From contig NZ_JRHH01000003.1 of the NCBI RefSeq assembly GCF_000757385.1, positions 558,001 through 622,000 on the forward strand: 64,000 bases of DNA. Direction: 5' to 3'. Origin of the DNA: Flavobacterium aquatile LMG 4008 = ATCC 11947 (lineage in GTDB: Bacteria > Bacteroidota > Bacteroidia > Flavobacteriales > Flavobacteriaceae). Both the position numbers and the translations under genes were made by a program. The notes beneath the pieces are model-generated. The model saw only the letters and a list, made by a program, of their open reading frames with translations, searched no databases and was not told the DNA's origin. Position 1 is the stretch's first letter; each line of letters begins with the position of its first letter. Shown one piece after another: positions 26,730 to 35,003 of the stretch.

Positions 26730-26970
26730 TTCTTTTATTGGCTTTTAAAGATTCAAGATGTTTTTTAGGATCAAAATCTTTTGCTGTACCACTTTCGATT
26801 CCTTCGTTTATAGCATTTTTAAGAGCAATAATTTTACTTTCTTCTTCTTCCAATAATCTTAATCCAGCCCTAATGACTTCACTTGCATTTTTAAATCTAC
26901 CTTCTGAAACTCTACTATCGACAAAATCTTCAAAATAGGTTCCTAATGAAACTGATGTATTGCGTCCCAT
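26722..26970 (-). CDS. ParD-like type II antitoxin
   Basis: 82 residues. N-terminal NTSVSLGTYFEDFVDSRVSEGRF and NASEVIRAGLRLLEEEESK form a ribbon-helix-helix DNA-binding domain of the CC2985/ParD type; the acidic/basic C-terminus (residues 55-82) should wrap the toxin. It is encoded first and overlaps parE. A perfect 7-bp-armed palindrome sits 22 bp before its start, the probable autoregulatory operator. Confidence 0.9.
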   Translation of the reverse strand: MGRNTSVSLGTYFEDFVDSRVSEGRFKNASEVIRAGLRLLEEEESKIIALKNAINEGIESGTAKDFDPKKHLESLKANKRNG

Positions 26971-26992
26971 AATTTTATAATTTTTAGTAAAG

Positions 26993-27009
26993 TTACCAAA
27001 AATTGGTAA
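26993..27009 (-). promoter_or_regulatory. Palindromic operator of the ParDE pair
   Basis: TTACCAA-AAA-TTGGTAA is a perfect dyad with seven-base arms, 22 bp upstream of the antitoxin ATG. Placement suits ParD autorepression. Confidence 0.65.
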
Positions 27010-27139
27010 TATTTAAAGAATAATTTATGATTTTTTGTGATTTAGAAGTAAAGTTAAAATTTGTATCTGTTTAAGATGATCTTCTTAAACGTCTAAATTT
27101 ATTACGATTATCGCAACTATCAAGCTTTCTTAATTATGT

Positions 27140-27175
27140 AAAAAATCCGCTACAAAGTGAATCGTAACGGATTTT
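27140..27175 (-). terminator. Terminator (AAATCCG family) downstream of lipoprotein gene
   Basis: AAATCCGCTAC / GTAACGGATTT stem with T-run on the minus strand. Also closes the accessory region on the right. Confidence 0.8.
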
Positions 27176-27238
27176 GTTTGAAAGATATAATTGAATTCTT
27201 CCTACTATATTGTACGAATACAAGTAGCAAGCAATTGG

Positions 27239-27784
27239 TTAACAACCGTCATTTTTGCTAAAGTCACGTTTAAAAAGCAACTTATTATTGTGCACAATAA
27301 AGTCGCCCGAAAGAATCAAATAGGGATGATTGTTTGAAAATCCTGCGCTGCGGCTTTTTATAATTAGTTTGTCGTTCACTTTCAGATTTTTTAAGGGTTC
27401 AAAATCCTTAACGCTAAATTGCATCATGTAGGTTTCTCCTTCAATAGTAACGATAAGCCATTTTGGACTTGATTTTGTAATGTCTCGCTGAAAAGTAGTA
27501 GAGATAATCACGGCTTCCATATAGCTGAAGTTTTTTATATGCTTCTTAATCTTCTCATGACTGGCATGTACTTTTTTGCCTTCTGGAGAAGTTTCCCATT
27601 CTTTGTACTTTACACCATCGGGTGAAGCTTCCCATTTTTTTCTTTGCTCTAAGTTGGCTTTGCTTTCGGCGATGGATAATGATTTTGGTGAAGGTTTAGT
27701 TTCGTTTTTACTTTCACAATTAGTAAATACAAATCCGATTACCACAACCAGCGGTAAAATCAGAAAATGGATTGTTTTTCTCAT
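27239..27784 (-). CDS. Hypothetical lipoprotein with SPDG/SPEG repeat
   Basis: 181 residues from ATG at 27784; lipobox VIGFVFTNC, Cys near residue 22. A short tandem motif KKWEASPDGVKYKEWETSPEGKK occupies about residues 48-68 (shown here broken as KKWEASPDGVKY and KEWETSPEGKK). The C-terminal half is beta-rich, with TIEGETYMMQFSVKDF and a final LILSGDFIVHNNKLLF. No family recognised. It is divergent from the membrane-tethered regulator at 27894, with 109 bp between, so the two may be functionally linked. Confidence 0.65.
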   Translation of the reverse strand: MRKTIHFLILPLVVVIGFVFTNCESKNETKPSPKSLSIAESKANLEQRKKWEASPDGVKYKEWETSPEGKKVHASHEKIKKHIKNFSYMEAVIISTTFQRDITKSSPKWLIVTIEGETYMMQFSVKDFEPLKNLKVNDKLIIKSRSAGFSNNHPYLILSGDFIVHNNKLLFKRDFSKNDGC

Positions 27785-27893
27785 GTCGTTCATTTTTTAA
27801 AATTGATATTGCGAAATTAGTTTGATATTTTTCGGATGAAGTGATTTGGATTGTAAAAAAAAATGTAAACTTTGTAAATAAATACGTTACACT

Positions 27894-28784
27894 ATGACTT
27901 TTAGTCGAAATCTCCTTTCTGGAAGTGGCAAATATCTGTTTGGGTTGGTACTACTTTTATTTGTCGCTACAATCTGTCTAGCTTTCAGTACGGAAGAAAG
28001 TGACGATTTTGATAGTTCTAGAAGAGAAATTTTATTGCGTAGAATTGGACATGAACTACTTTTACAATCGGGCGACAGTACATCAAGAGTGCTTCCTGTA
28101 AAAAAGATTTCTGATAATGAATATCAAATCAGTTTTGAGAAGGAACTTACTTTTCAAACCGATACATTAGTAAATATCACGCAGCGTTTGTTGGCCAACA
28201 ATGCTTTTTCTCAAGATTATGTTGTTACTGTTTTAAACTGCGGCAAATCAAGTATTACCTACGGATATGCTATTTCCAAAAATAAAAAAGACGAAATTGT
28301 ATCTTGTAAAGGAAGAAAGCAACCTACAGCGTGTTACATTATTACTATTAAATTTAAACCTAATGGTATTACTACAGCAAATACCAACTATTTTTTGGGT
28401 GGGTTGTCATTTTTAGCAGTTGTTGGTTTTGTTCTCTTGAAATCGGTTAAGCCACGAAAAGCCTTGCCTAAAGAGGAGAATAGTAAAACAATCGCTTTTG
28501 GATCGGTGTTATTTGATTCACAGAAACGACAACTAACAATAAATGATAAAACTATAGAGTTAACCGGAACTGAAACGCGATTGTTACTCATTTTTGCTCA
28601 ATCTCCAAACGAGATTATAGAGCGAAGTCGTTTGCAAAAAGAGATTTGGGAAGACGATGGCGTTATTGTGGGAAGAAGTCTGGATATGTTCATCTCTAAA
28701 CTTAGAAAAAAACTGGAGCTCGATCCGAATAGTACTATTGTTGTAGTTCGCGGCAAAGGATATAAGCTTGAGGTTGGTTGTTAA
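27894..28784 (+). CDS. Membrane-tethered winged-helix regulator (ToxR-like topology)
   Basis: 296 residues. An N-terminal membrane segment (about 15-32), a soluble domain of about 125 residues with two cysteines (NCGKSS and CKGRKQPTAC), a second membrane helix (about 163-181), and a C-terminal OmpR/PhoB-type winged helix (about 198-294): ELTGTETRLLLIFAQSPNEI, RSRLQKEIW, GRSLDMFISKLRKKL and VRGKGYKLE. The order is reversed relative to ToxR (sensor first, DNA-binding last) but gives the same logic: a periplasmic sensor joined to a cytosolic DNA-binding domain. No histidine kinase or receiver is present. The divergent lipoprotein is a possible target. Confidence 0.8.
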   Translation: MTFSRNLLSGSGKYLFGLVLLLFVATICLAFSTEESDDFDSSRREILLRRIGHELLLQSGDSTSRVLPVKKISDNEYQISFEKELTFQTDTLVNITQRLLANNAFSQDYVVTVLNCGKSSITYGYAISKNKKDEIVSCKGRKQPTACYIITIKFKPNGITTANTNYFLGGLSFLAVVGFVLLKSVKPRKALPKEENSKTIAFGSVLFDSQKRQLTINDKTIELTGTETRLLLIFAQSPNEIIERSRLQKEIWEDDGVIVGRSLDMFISKLRKKLELDPNSTIVVVRGKGYKLEVGC

Positions 28785-28789
28785 AATAA

Positions 28790-28822
28790 AAAATCCGTTA
28801 CCAAATGAATCGTAACGGATTT
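28790..28822. terminator. Bidirectional terminator (AAATCCG family)
   Basis: AAATCCGTTAC / GTAACGGATTT stem between convergent genes. Confidence 0.85.
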
Positions 28823-28843
28823 AATTTTATGATTAAAAGCTTA

Positions 28844-31084
28844 TTAAAACTTCACTGAAACAGTTTTAGTTTCGCCATTTCTTTTGAAAGTTACTGGAAG
28901 AACGTCACCAACATTCAGTTTCCCTAAACATTCCATGTAGGCATACACTTCTTTGATTTCGCAAGTTCCAATTTTTGTGATAATATCACCTTCTTTAATT
29001 CCGGCTACATCGGCAGGTCTTCCTTCGGTTACGCCATCAACGTGTAAGCCATCGCCATGATCTGTATAATCGGGCATAATTCCTAAAGTAACTTTGTATT
29101 TAGGTCGCGTTTTTGCCGCATTGGCTTTCGTTTTTGTAAATGGTAATTGCTCTTGATTACTGATTTCATTTGCAATTCGAGCCACATAATTTACAATGGC
29201 ATTTACACCATAATAATTGATTTTTTCTTCGTCATCACTTGGTTTGTGGTAATCGCTATGTGTTCCTGTAAAGAAAAATAAAACAGGAATGTCCTTTAAA
29301 TAAAACGAAGTATGATCGGATGGACCAACGCCACTTTCGTCTAGAGTGATATTAAATCCTGCAGGTTTGTTCTTTTCAACTATTTTACTGAATTCTGGAG
29401 ATGTTCCAACGCCACCAACGGTCAATTCTTTTTTGGTAGTTTCCAATCGGCCAATCATGTCCATATTAATCATTGCCGATGCATTTGGATATAAAGTTTT
29501 GATGTTTTCGGCCATTTTTTTAGAACCAATTAATCCATCTTCTTCACCCGAAAATAAAGCAAAAATATAATTGGCTTTTTCTACTGTTTTGTTTTGCGAT
29601 AAAATGCGCGCCAATTCTAAAACTCCTGCAACACCAGAGGCATTATCGTCGGCACCATTATGAATTTCACCTTTAGAATTTGGTTTGGTAGAATGGTTGT
29701 GTTCGTTCAATCCTAAATGGTCGTAATGTGCACCAATTATGATAGTTTTCGACGCTTTGTTGTCTAAAAATGCAATCACATTTCGACCAGTATTTTCCTT
29801 AACTTTCAAAGAATCGTTTGGATCAGTTTTTACTTTATAGGTAAATTCTTGAAGGTAACTATTTTTGTTGTAAGGTTGTAATCCGTAGCTTTTTAGTTGT
29901 TTCGATAAATAATCGGCAGCCACTTTTTCTTCTTTGGAACCTGTTAATCGTCCTTTTAATGCATCAGAAGATAAATAGGTGATGTGCTTTTTCAGATTTT
30001 TTTCATTAGCATATTCTGCATCGTCTGTTTCAACCCAATCCGCAATAAATACGTTGGTTTCTCTGGCTTTTTCTTGCTGGCGATTGCTAGAAAACACTAA
30101 TTTTTTTCCGTCAGGAGAAAACATTGGAAACGCATTAAATTCGCTTTCAAAAGTGATTTGTCTCAAATTTTCTCCGTTTAAATCAATCATATACAATTGA
30201 AAATCGTAACCTCTTGTAGAATGATGATTGGATGAAAATATTATTTTTTTATCAGAAGGATGGAAGTATGGCGCCCAATTGGCTTTCCCCAAATTAGTAA
30301 CTTGCTTTAAATTACTGCCGTCAACGTCGCACGTGTAGATTTCCATATTGGTTGGAGCCACTACGTTATCGGCTAATAATTCTTTGTATTCTTTAACTTC
30401 TTCATCCGTTTTTGGACGAGAAGAACGAAATACTAATTTTTTACTGTCGTGCGAAAAGAAACTTCCTCCATCATAACCCAATCCGGAAGTGATTTGTTTC
30501 ACATTTGAACCATCAATATCCATTGTATAAAGTTCTAAATCACCCGAACGAATACTTGTAAAAGCAATTTTTTTTCCATCGGGAGAAACTACAGCTTCTG
30601 CATCATAACCTGGAGAATTGGTTAGTTTTTTAGTGATATTTCCTTGTAAATCGGCGATATAAATGTCAAAATCGGGATAAATTGCCCAAAGGTATTTTCC
30701 GTCACGAGGTTTTGGTGGCGCCGGACAAGCAACATTTCCTTCATGAGTAGAAGCGTAAATAATATGTTTTCCGTCTGGCATAAAGTAGGAGCAAGTAGTT
30801 CTTCCTTTACCAGTAGAAACCAATTTTAAGTTTTTAGAACTGATTTCTTTCTCTTGCAAATCGAGCATAAAAATTTGATCACAAGGAATTCCAAAAGCAG
30901 TATTGGAAACTTGTAGCGTCAAATTTTTACTATTCGGACTAAAATAGGCTTCGGCGTTGTCGCCACCATTTGTTAGTTTTGTGATGTTTTGTAAATTGCG
31001 TTCTTGAGCTAAAGAACTTGAAAATGAGAATAGTAGGCTTACTATTATAAAAGAAAAATACTTAGTTTTATGTAAGAGCATCAT
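28844..31084 (-). CDS. Secreted M28 zinc peptidase with PD40 propeller and PDZ domain
   Basis: About 746 residues from ATG at 31084, with a signal peptide ending SSSLAQ. Residues about 35-345 form a TolB-like PD40/WD40 propeller (SPDGKKIAFTSIRSGD, SPDGKKLVFSSNRQ). The M28 aminopeptidase domain follows: zinc ligands in GAHYDHLG, HNGADDNASG, GEEDGLIGS, MDMIGR and DHTSFY. The C-terminal 90 residues form a PDZ domain (GRPADVAGIKEGDIITKIG). It probably releases N-terminal amino acids from peptides in the periplasm or outside. Start chosen to expose the signal peptide. Single gene with its own -7 element. Confidence 0.9.
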   Translation of the reverse strand: MMLLHKTKYFSFIIVSLLFSFSSSLAQERNLQNITKLTNGGDNAEAYFSPNSKNLTLQVSNTAFGIPCDQIFMLDLQEKEISSKNLKLVSTGKGRTTCSYFMPDGKHIIYASTHEGNVACPAPPKPRDGKYLWAIYPDFDIYIADLQGNITKKLTNSPGYDAEAVVSPDGKKIAFTSIRSGDLELYTMDIDGSNVKQITSGLGYDGGSFFSHDSKKLVFRSSRPKTDEEVKEYKELLADNVVAPTNMEIYTCDVDGSNLKQVTNLGKANWAPYFHPSDKKIIFSSNHHSTRGYDFQLYMIDLNGENLRQITFESEFNAFPMFSPDGKKLVFSSNRQQEKARETNVFIADWVETDDAEYANEKNLKKHITYLSSDALKGRLTGSKEEKVAADYLSKQLKSYGLQPYNKNSYLQEFTYKVKTDPNDSLKVKENTGRNVIAFLDNKASKTIIIGAHYDHLGLNEHNHSTKPNSKGEIHNGADDNASGVAGVLELARILSQNKTVEKANYIFALFSGEEDGLIGSKKMAENIKTLYPNASAMINMDMIGRLETTKKELTVGGVGTSPEFSKIVEKNKPAGFNITLDESGVGPSDHTSFYLKDIPVLFFFTGTHSDYHKPSDDEEKINYYGVNAIVNYVARIANEISNQEQLPFTKTKANAAKTRPKYKVTLGIMPDYTDHGDGLHVDGVTEGRPADVAGIKEGDIITKIGTCEIKEVYAYMECLGKLNVGDVLPVTFKRNGETKTVSVKF

Positions 31085-31102
31085 GTGTTTTTTTAATTTT
31101 AG

Positions 31103-31110
31103 CAAATATA
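31103..31110 (-). promoter_or_regulatory. -7 element for the M28 peptidase gene
   Basis: TATATTTG on the minus strand, 18 bases before the ATG at 31084. Confidence 0.5.
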
Positions 31111-31167
31111 CTAAAAAACACATTTTTTTTAACATTGAATAGTTGTTAAATGTATGGACACTACTTA

Positions 31168-31731
31168 CTATAAGTCTTCCAACATAATTCGTTTTTTATG
31201 TTTTTTAATCTTCTTAAAATAGGTTGGTGTAAATCCTGTGATTTTTTTAAATTGGTGTGATAAATGTGCTACACTGCTGTATTCCATTAGTAAACTAATT
31301 TCGGTAAGGCTTAATTCATCATACAAAAGCAATTCTTTTACTCTCTCAATTTTGTTGAGAATGATGTAGTTTGCGATCGTAGTTCCGGTGACTTCCGAAA
31401 ATAGTGAAGCAAGATGATTGTAATTGTAATCTAATTTTTCGGCGATATAATCAGAATAGTTTGTGGTTGGATTTTTTTCTGAATAGTGAATCAATTCAAT
31501 AATGGTAGTTTTTGTTTTTTCAATCAACAACGATTTTTTGTCGTCTATTAATTCGAGTCCTTTTTTTACAAGTCCTTTTCTTAATAGTTCTCTGTCTTCA
31601 CCAGAAATATCTTTTTTAAGGTTTACTTCGCCTAATTCTACTGAAGTATATTTAAGTTTGAGTTTATCAAGTTCTTCTTTGACTGCAATTTTACAACGAA
31701 GCGAAACCATATATTTGATGTGTATTTTCAT
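31168..31731 (-). CDS. AraC family transcriptional regulator (short form)
   Basis: 187 residues. The C-terminal two-helix-turn-helix domain (about 95-180) is clear: YIAEKLDYNYNHLASLFSEVTG and ELSLTEISLLMEYSSVAHLSHQFKKITGFTP. The N-terminal 80 residues start with KIHIKYMVSLRCKIAVKEEL and an acidic helix, and do not form a cupin sensor; they resemble the short ligandless AraC proteins of Bacteroidota that follow a bacterial ferredoxin-like fold. Effector and targets are unknown. Its -7 element lies 109 bp upstream. Confidence 0.85.
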   Translation of the reverse strand: MKIHIKYMVSLRCKIAVKEELDKLKLKYTSVELGEVNLKKDISGEDRELLRKGLVKKGLELIDDKKSLLIEKTKTTIIELIHYSEKNPTTNYSDYIAEKLDYNYNHLASLFSEVTGTTIANYIILNKIERVKELLLYDELSLTEISLLMEYSSVAHLSHQFKKITGFTPTYFKKIKKHKKRIMLEDL

Positions 31732-31839
31732 GAAATTAATTTTGAATTAACAATTGCAGTAAACAAATTAATAGTTGTATTTCATTTCATACAGAAGTAG
31801 TTCCTATTGTATTGTAAAGGTATTCATTTTTAAGCGGTG

Positions 31840-31847
31840 CAAATATA
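31840..31847 (-). promoter_or_regulatory. -7 element upstream of the AraC regulator
   Basis: TATATTTG on the minus strand, 108 bases before the start at 31731, leaving a long leader. Confidence 0.4.
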
Positions 31848-31913
31848 AATTTCGCAAAATTTAATTTGTTACACATTTCTTAGGTTATTTTACATATTTC
31901 CTTGATCGAGATA

Positions 31914-31948
31914 AAAAATCCGCTTTGTTTTCACAAAACGGATTGATT
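31914..31948 (-). terminator. Terminator of the alpha-amylase gene (AAATCCG family)
   Basis: AATCCGCTTTGTTTT / ACAAAACGGATT stem, T-run on the minus strand, 52 bp after the amylase stop. Confidence 0.8.
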
Positions 31949-31999
31949 TATTTAATTACTATATTGTAGTTTGTATTTATAACTTCATATTATAAATGA

Positions 32000-33376
32000 T
32001 TATTTCATCAAAACTAAATAACCCCAAGGATTTAAAGTCACAGAATCATCGCCTTTAAAAGTATAAGTTTGTCCTGAAAATAAATCTTTATACGTTCCTT
32101 GTTCATATTTGGAATTTAAAACAACGGTAACTTTTTCATCACTAAAATTGATTATTGGAATGATTTTATCTTGATTTTTTTCTCTTGAAAAAGAAACTAT
32201 TTTATCCATTTTATCATTGTAAATTCTAACCATTGGTCCGCCATGTTCTCCATTCCAAAGTGCTTGATTTTTGTGTTTTAGTTCATTTAAAGTGGTGAAT
32301 AATTGTCTGTGAGGATGTTCTTTCCATTCGATAGAATCTTTGTCAAAAAACTTCAATGATTTATTTAAACCTGCTTCTTGTCCGCTGTAAATCAAAGGCA
32401 TTCCGTTGACAACATTTGTAAAAACTATTGCAGCTTCGAGTCCTTTACCGAAGTTTTTAAATGGTGTTCCATTCCAAGAATTCATATCATGATTATCGGT
32501 AAATGTCATTCGATAGCCGCCTTTTGGGAATGCTCCTTGGTCGTGCGCCATGTATTCTACCAAACCTCCAATGCCTTTATTGTTGGTCGTTGCATCTTTC
32601 ATTTTGTCAAATAATGTCCAAGAATACGTCATGTCAAATGCTTTTTTGTGCATGTCTCTTGATTCCCATTCGGCTAACATAAATACAGGTTTGATTGCAT
32701 CTAATTCCGCACGAACATTATCCCAAAAATCAACAGGTATAAATCCGGCAACATCACAACGGTAGCCATCAATATTGAAATCTTTAACCCAAAATTTCAT
32801 GGCATCGGTCATGTATTTTCTCATTTCAGGATTTTCATAATCAAAATCTACCACATCATCCCAATCATACCAAGGTGTTGGTTGAAAATTACCATCTTTA
32901 TTTTTAGTATACCAATCAGGATGCGTTTTAGTAAGTTCGTTATCCCAAGCCGAATGATTAGCAACCCAATCAATAACAACATACATTCCTAAACTGTGAA
33001 TTTTATCAACTAAACGTTTGAAATCTTCTTTATTTCCATATTCAGGATTGATATCGTAATAATCTTTTACAGAATATTCACTGCCTAAAGTTCCTTTTCT
33101 ATTTTTAACACCAATAGGATGAATTGGCATCAACCAAATAATATCAACGCCAAGTTTTTTTAATCGTGGTAGATGACTTTCAAAAGCTTTAAATGTTCCT
33201 TCATTCGTATATTGACGGACATTAACCTCATAGATTGTAGCATTCTTTGTCCAATCGGGATGTTTTAATTCTACATAAGGTTTTGGCAGATAACGATTGT
33301 CTGAGGTGTTATTTTCAGAATTTTTGCAACTATATAGTATTACAGATATTACAGATAAAAAGAATATTTTTCTCAT
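32000..33376 (-). CDS. Alpha-amylase family (GH13) lipoprotein
   Basis: About 458 residues from ATG at 33376 (MRKIFFLSVISVILYSC), lipobox Cys near residue 17. The (beta/alpha)8 barrel shows GVDIIWLMPIHPIG, VVIDWVANHSAWD, DGYRCDVAGFIP with the catalytic nucleophile Asp, MLAEWESRDMH with the acid/base Glu, and FTDNHDMNSW with the third Asp. A short C-terminal beta domain ends GYLVLMK. It hydrolyses alpha-1,4 glucans on the cell surface or in the periplasm; no SusC/SusD pair is adjacent, so it is not in a typical PUL here. Exact specificity is unknown. Confidence 0.92.
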   Translation of the reverse strand: MRKIFFLSVISVILYSCKNSENNTSDNRYLPKPYVELKHPDWTKNATIYEVNVRQYTNEGTFKAFESHLPRLKKLGVDIIWLMPIHPIGVKNRKGTLGSEYSVKDYYDINPEYGNKEDFKRLVDKIHSLGMYVVIDWVANHSAWDNELTKTHPDWYTKNKDGNFQPTPWYDWDDVVDFDYENPEMRKYMTDAMKFWVKDFNIDGYRCDVAGFIPVDFWDNVRAELDAIKPVFMLAEWESRDMHKKAFDMTYSWTLFDKMKDATTNNKGIGGLVEYMAHDQGAFPKGGYRMTFTDNHDMNSWNGTPFKNFGKGLEAAIVFTNVVNGMPLIYSGQEAGLNKSLKFFDKDSIEWKEHPHRQLFTTLNELKHKNQALWNGEHGGPMVRIYNDKMDKIVSFSREKNQDKIIPIINFSDEKVTVVLNSKYEQGTYKDLFSGQTYTFKGDDSVTLNPWGYLVLMK

Positions 33377-33394
33377 TAGTAATGTTTTGATTTT

Positions 33395-33402
33395 CAAATA
33401 TA
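33395..33402 (-). promoter_or_regulatory. -7 element for the alpha-amylase gene
   Basis: TATATTTG on the minus strand, 18 bases before the ATG at 33376; it adjoins the terminator of lpdA. Confidence 0.5.
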
Positions 33403-33403
33403 A

Positions 33404-33438
33404 AAAAAATCCGTTTAGTTTTCACCAAACGGAATTTT
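33404..33438 (-). terminator. lpdA terminator (AAATCCG family)
   Basis: AAATCCGTTTAGT / ACCAAACGGAATTT stem with a T-run on the minus strand. Confidence 0.8.
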
Positions 33439-33474
33439 ATTAAAACTTCGTACTTTGTATTTCTAATATAGAAC

Positions 33475-34863
33475 TTACAAGTGAATAACTTCATCATAAG
33501 CAGCGGCTACGGCTTCCATAACAGCTTCACTCATTGTTGGGTGTGGGTGAATTGATTTTAAGATTTCGTGTCCAGTAGTTTCTAGTTTTCTTGCTACAAC
33601 TGCTTCTGCAATCATATCGGTTACACCAGCACCAATCATATGACAACCTAACCATTCACCATATTTTGCATCGAAAATTACTTTAACAAAACCATCGGCA
33701 GTTCCAGCAGCTTTTGCTTTCCCTGAAGCTGAGAATGGGAATTTACCAATTTTCAATTCGTATCCTTTTTCTTTAGCTTGTTTTTCGGTTAAACCAACAG
33801 AAGCAATTTCTGGAGTTGCATAAGTACAACCAGGAACGTTTCCGTAATCGATTGGGTCAACGTGTAAACCAGCTATTTTTTCAACACAATTAATTCCTTC
33901 AGCAGATGCAACGTGAGCTAATGCTTGACCTGGAGTTACATCACCAATTGCGTAATATCCTGGAACATTAGTTTGGTTGTATGCGTTTACTAAAATTTTA
34001 TCTTTATCAGTTGCAATTCCAACTTCTTCAAGACCAATATTTTCAATATTTGTTTTAATTCCAACTGCAGAAAGTAAAATATCAGCTTCAAGAACTTCTT
34101 CACCTTTTGCCGTTTTAACGTAAGCTTTTACTCCATTTCCTGAAGTATCGATACGTTCTACAGAAGCATTTGTCATGATATTCACACCAGCTTTTTTCAT
34201 AGAACGTTCCATTTGTTTTGAAATATCTTCGTCTTCAACCGGAACAATATTTGGCATGAATTCAACAATAGTAACATCAGTTCCCATTGAATTGTAAAAA
34301 TGTGCAAATTCTACTCCAATCGCACCAGAACCAACAACAATCATTTTCTTTGGTTGAGTTGGCAACGTCATTGCTTGTCTGTATCCAATAACTTTTATAC
34401 CATCTTGAGGAAGATTTGGTAATTCTCTTGAACGTGCACCAGTTGCAATAATAATGTGGTCTGCAGAATATTCTGTAACTTTTCCATCAGCAGCGGTTAC
34501 ATCTACTTTTTTACCTGGTTTTATTTTACCAAAGCCATCAATAACGTCGATTTTATTTTTTTTCATTAAGAATTGAACTCCTTTGCTCATTCCGTCTGCA
34601 ACATCACGTGAACGTTTTACAACAGCAGAAAAATCTTTGTCAAATTCTTTGATGGTTAAACCATAATCTGAAGCATGCTTTAGGTAATCAAATACTTGAG
34701 CCGATTTTAAAAGTGCTTTTGTTGGAATACAACCCCAATTTAGGCAAATTCCACCAAGGCTTTCTTTTTCAATAACTGCTACTTTAAAGCCCAATTGAGA
34801 AGCACGGATTGCCGTAACATAACCGCCTGGACCACTTCCTAAAACAATAATATCGTATTTCAT
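33475..34863 (-). CDS. lpdA: Dihydrolipoyl dehydrogenase (E3)
   Basis: 462 residues. FAD site VLGSGPGGYVTAIRASQLG at the N-terminus, redox disulfide GGICLNWGCIPTK near residue 38-48, NAD site VVGSGAIGVEFAHFY near 182, second FAD motif YAIGDVTPGQALAHVA near 310, and the catalytic His-Glu pair in SIHPHPTMSEAV near 443. It reoxidises the lipoyl groups of 2-oxoacid dehydrogenase complexes. No E1/E2 genes are adjacent. The -7 element TAAATTTG lies at 34952-34959. Confidence 0.96.
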   Translation of the reverse strand: MKYDIIVLGSGPGGYVTAIRASQLGFKVAVIEKESLGGICLNWGCIPTKALLKSAQVFDYLKHASDYGLTIKEFDKDFSAVVKRSRDVADGMSKGVQFLMKKNKIDVIDGFGKIKPGKKVDVTAADGKVTEYSADHIIIATGARSRELPNLPQDGIKVIGYRQAMTLPTQPKKMIVVGSGAIGVEFAHFYNSMGTDVTIVEFMPNIVPVEDEDISKQMERSMKKAGVNIMTNASVERIDTSGNGVKAYVKTAKGEEVLEADILLSAVGIKTNIENIGLEEVGIATDKDKILVNAYNQTNVPGYYAIGDVTPGQALAHVASAEGINCVEKIAGLHVDPIDYGNVPGCTYATPEIASVGLTEKQAKEKGYELKIGKFPFSASGKAKAAGTADGFVKVIFDAKYGEWLGCHMIGAGVTDMIAEAVVARKLETTGHEILKSIHPHPTMSEAVMEAVAAAYDEVIHL

Positions 34864-34951
34864 TTTTCTAGAGTTTATTTTTAATTTGTGAAAAATGCAA
34901 TCGCAAAAGCTCGTGTCATTTTTCGTATGATTTCTTAATTAATTTTGATTG

Positions 34952-34959
34952 CAAATTTA
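34952..34959 (-). promoter_or_regulatory. -7 element upstream of lpdA
   Basis: TAAATTTG on the minus strand, about 88 bases before the start codon; no -33 match. Confidence 0.4.
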
Positions 34960-35003
34960 GTAAAAAAGTTTAAAAGTTTAGAAGTTTATAAGGTTAAAAG
35001 TTC

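Noticed and set aside
17755..27010. Prophage or conjugative element
   Set aside because: No integrase, capsid, terminase, relaxase or mob gene is visible; genes are small and separated by attC-like repeats.
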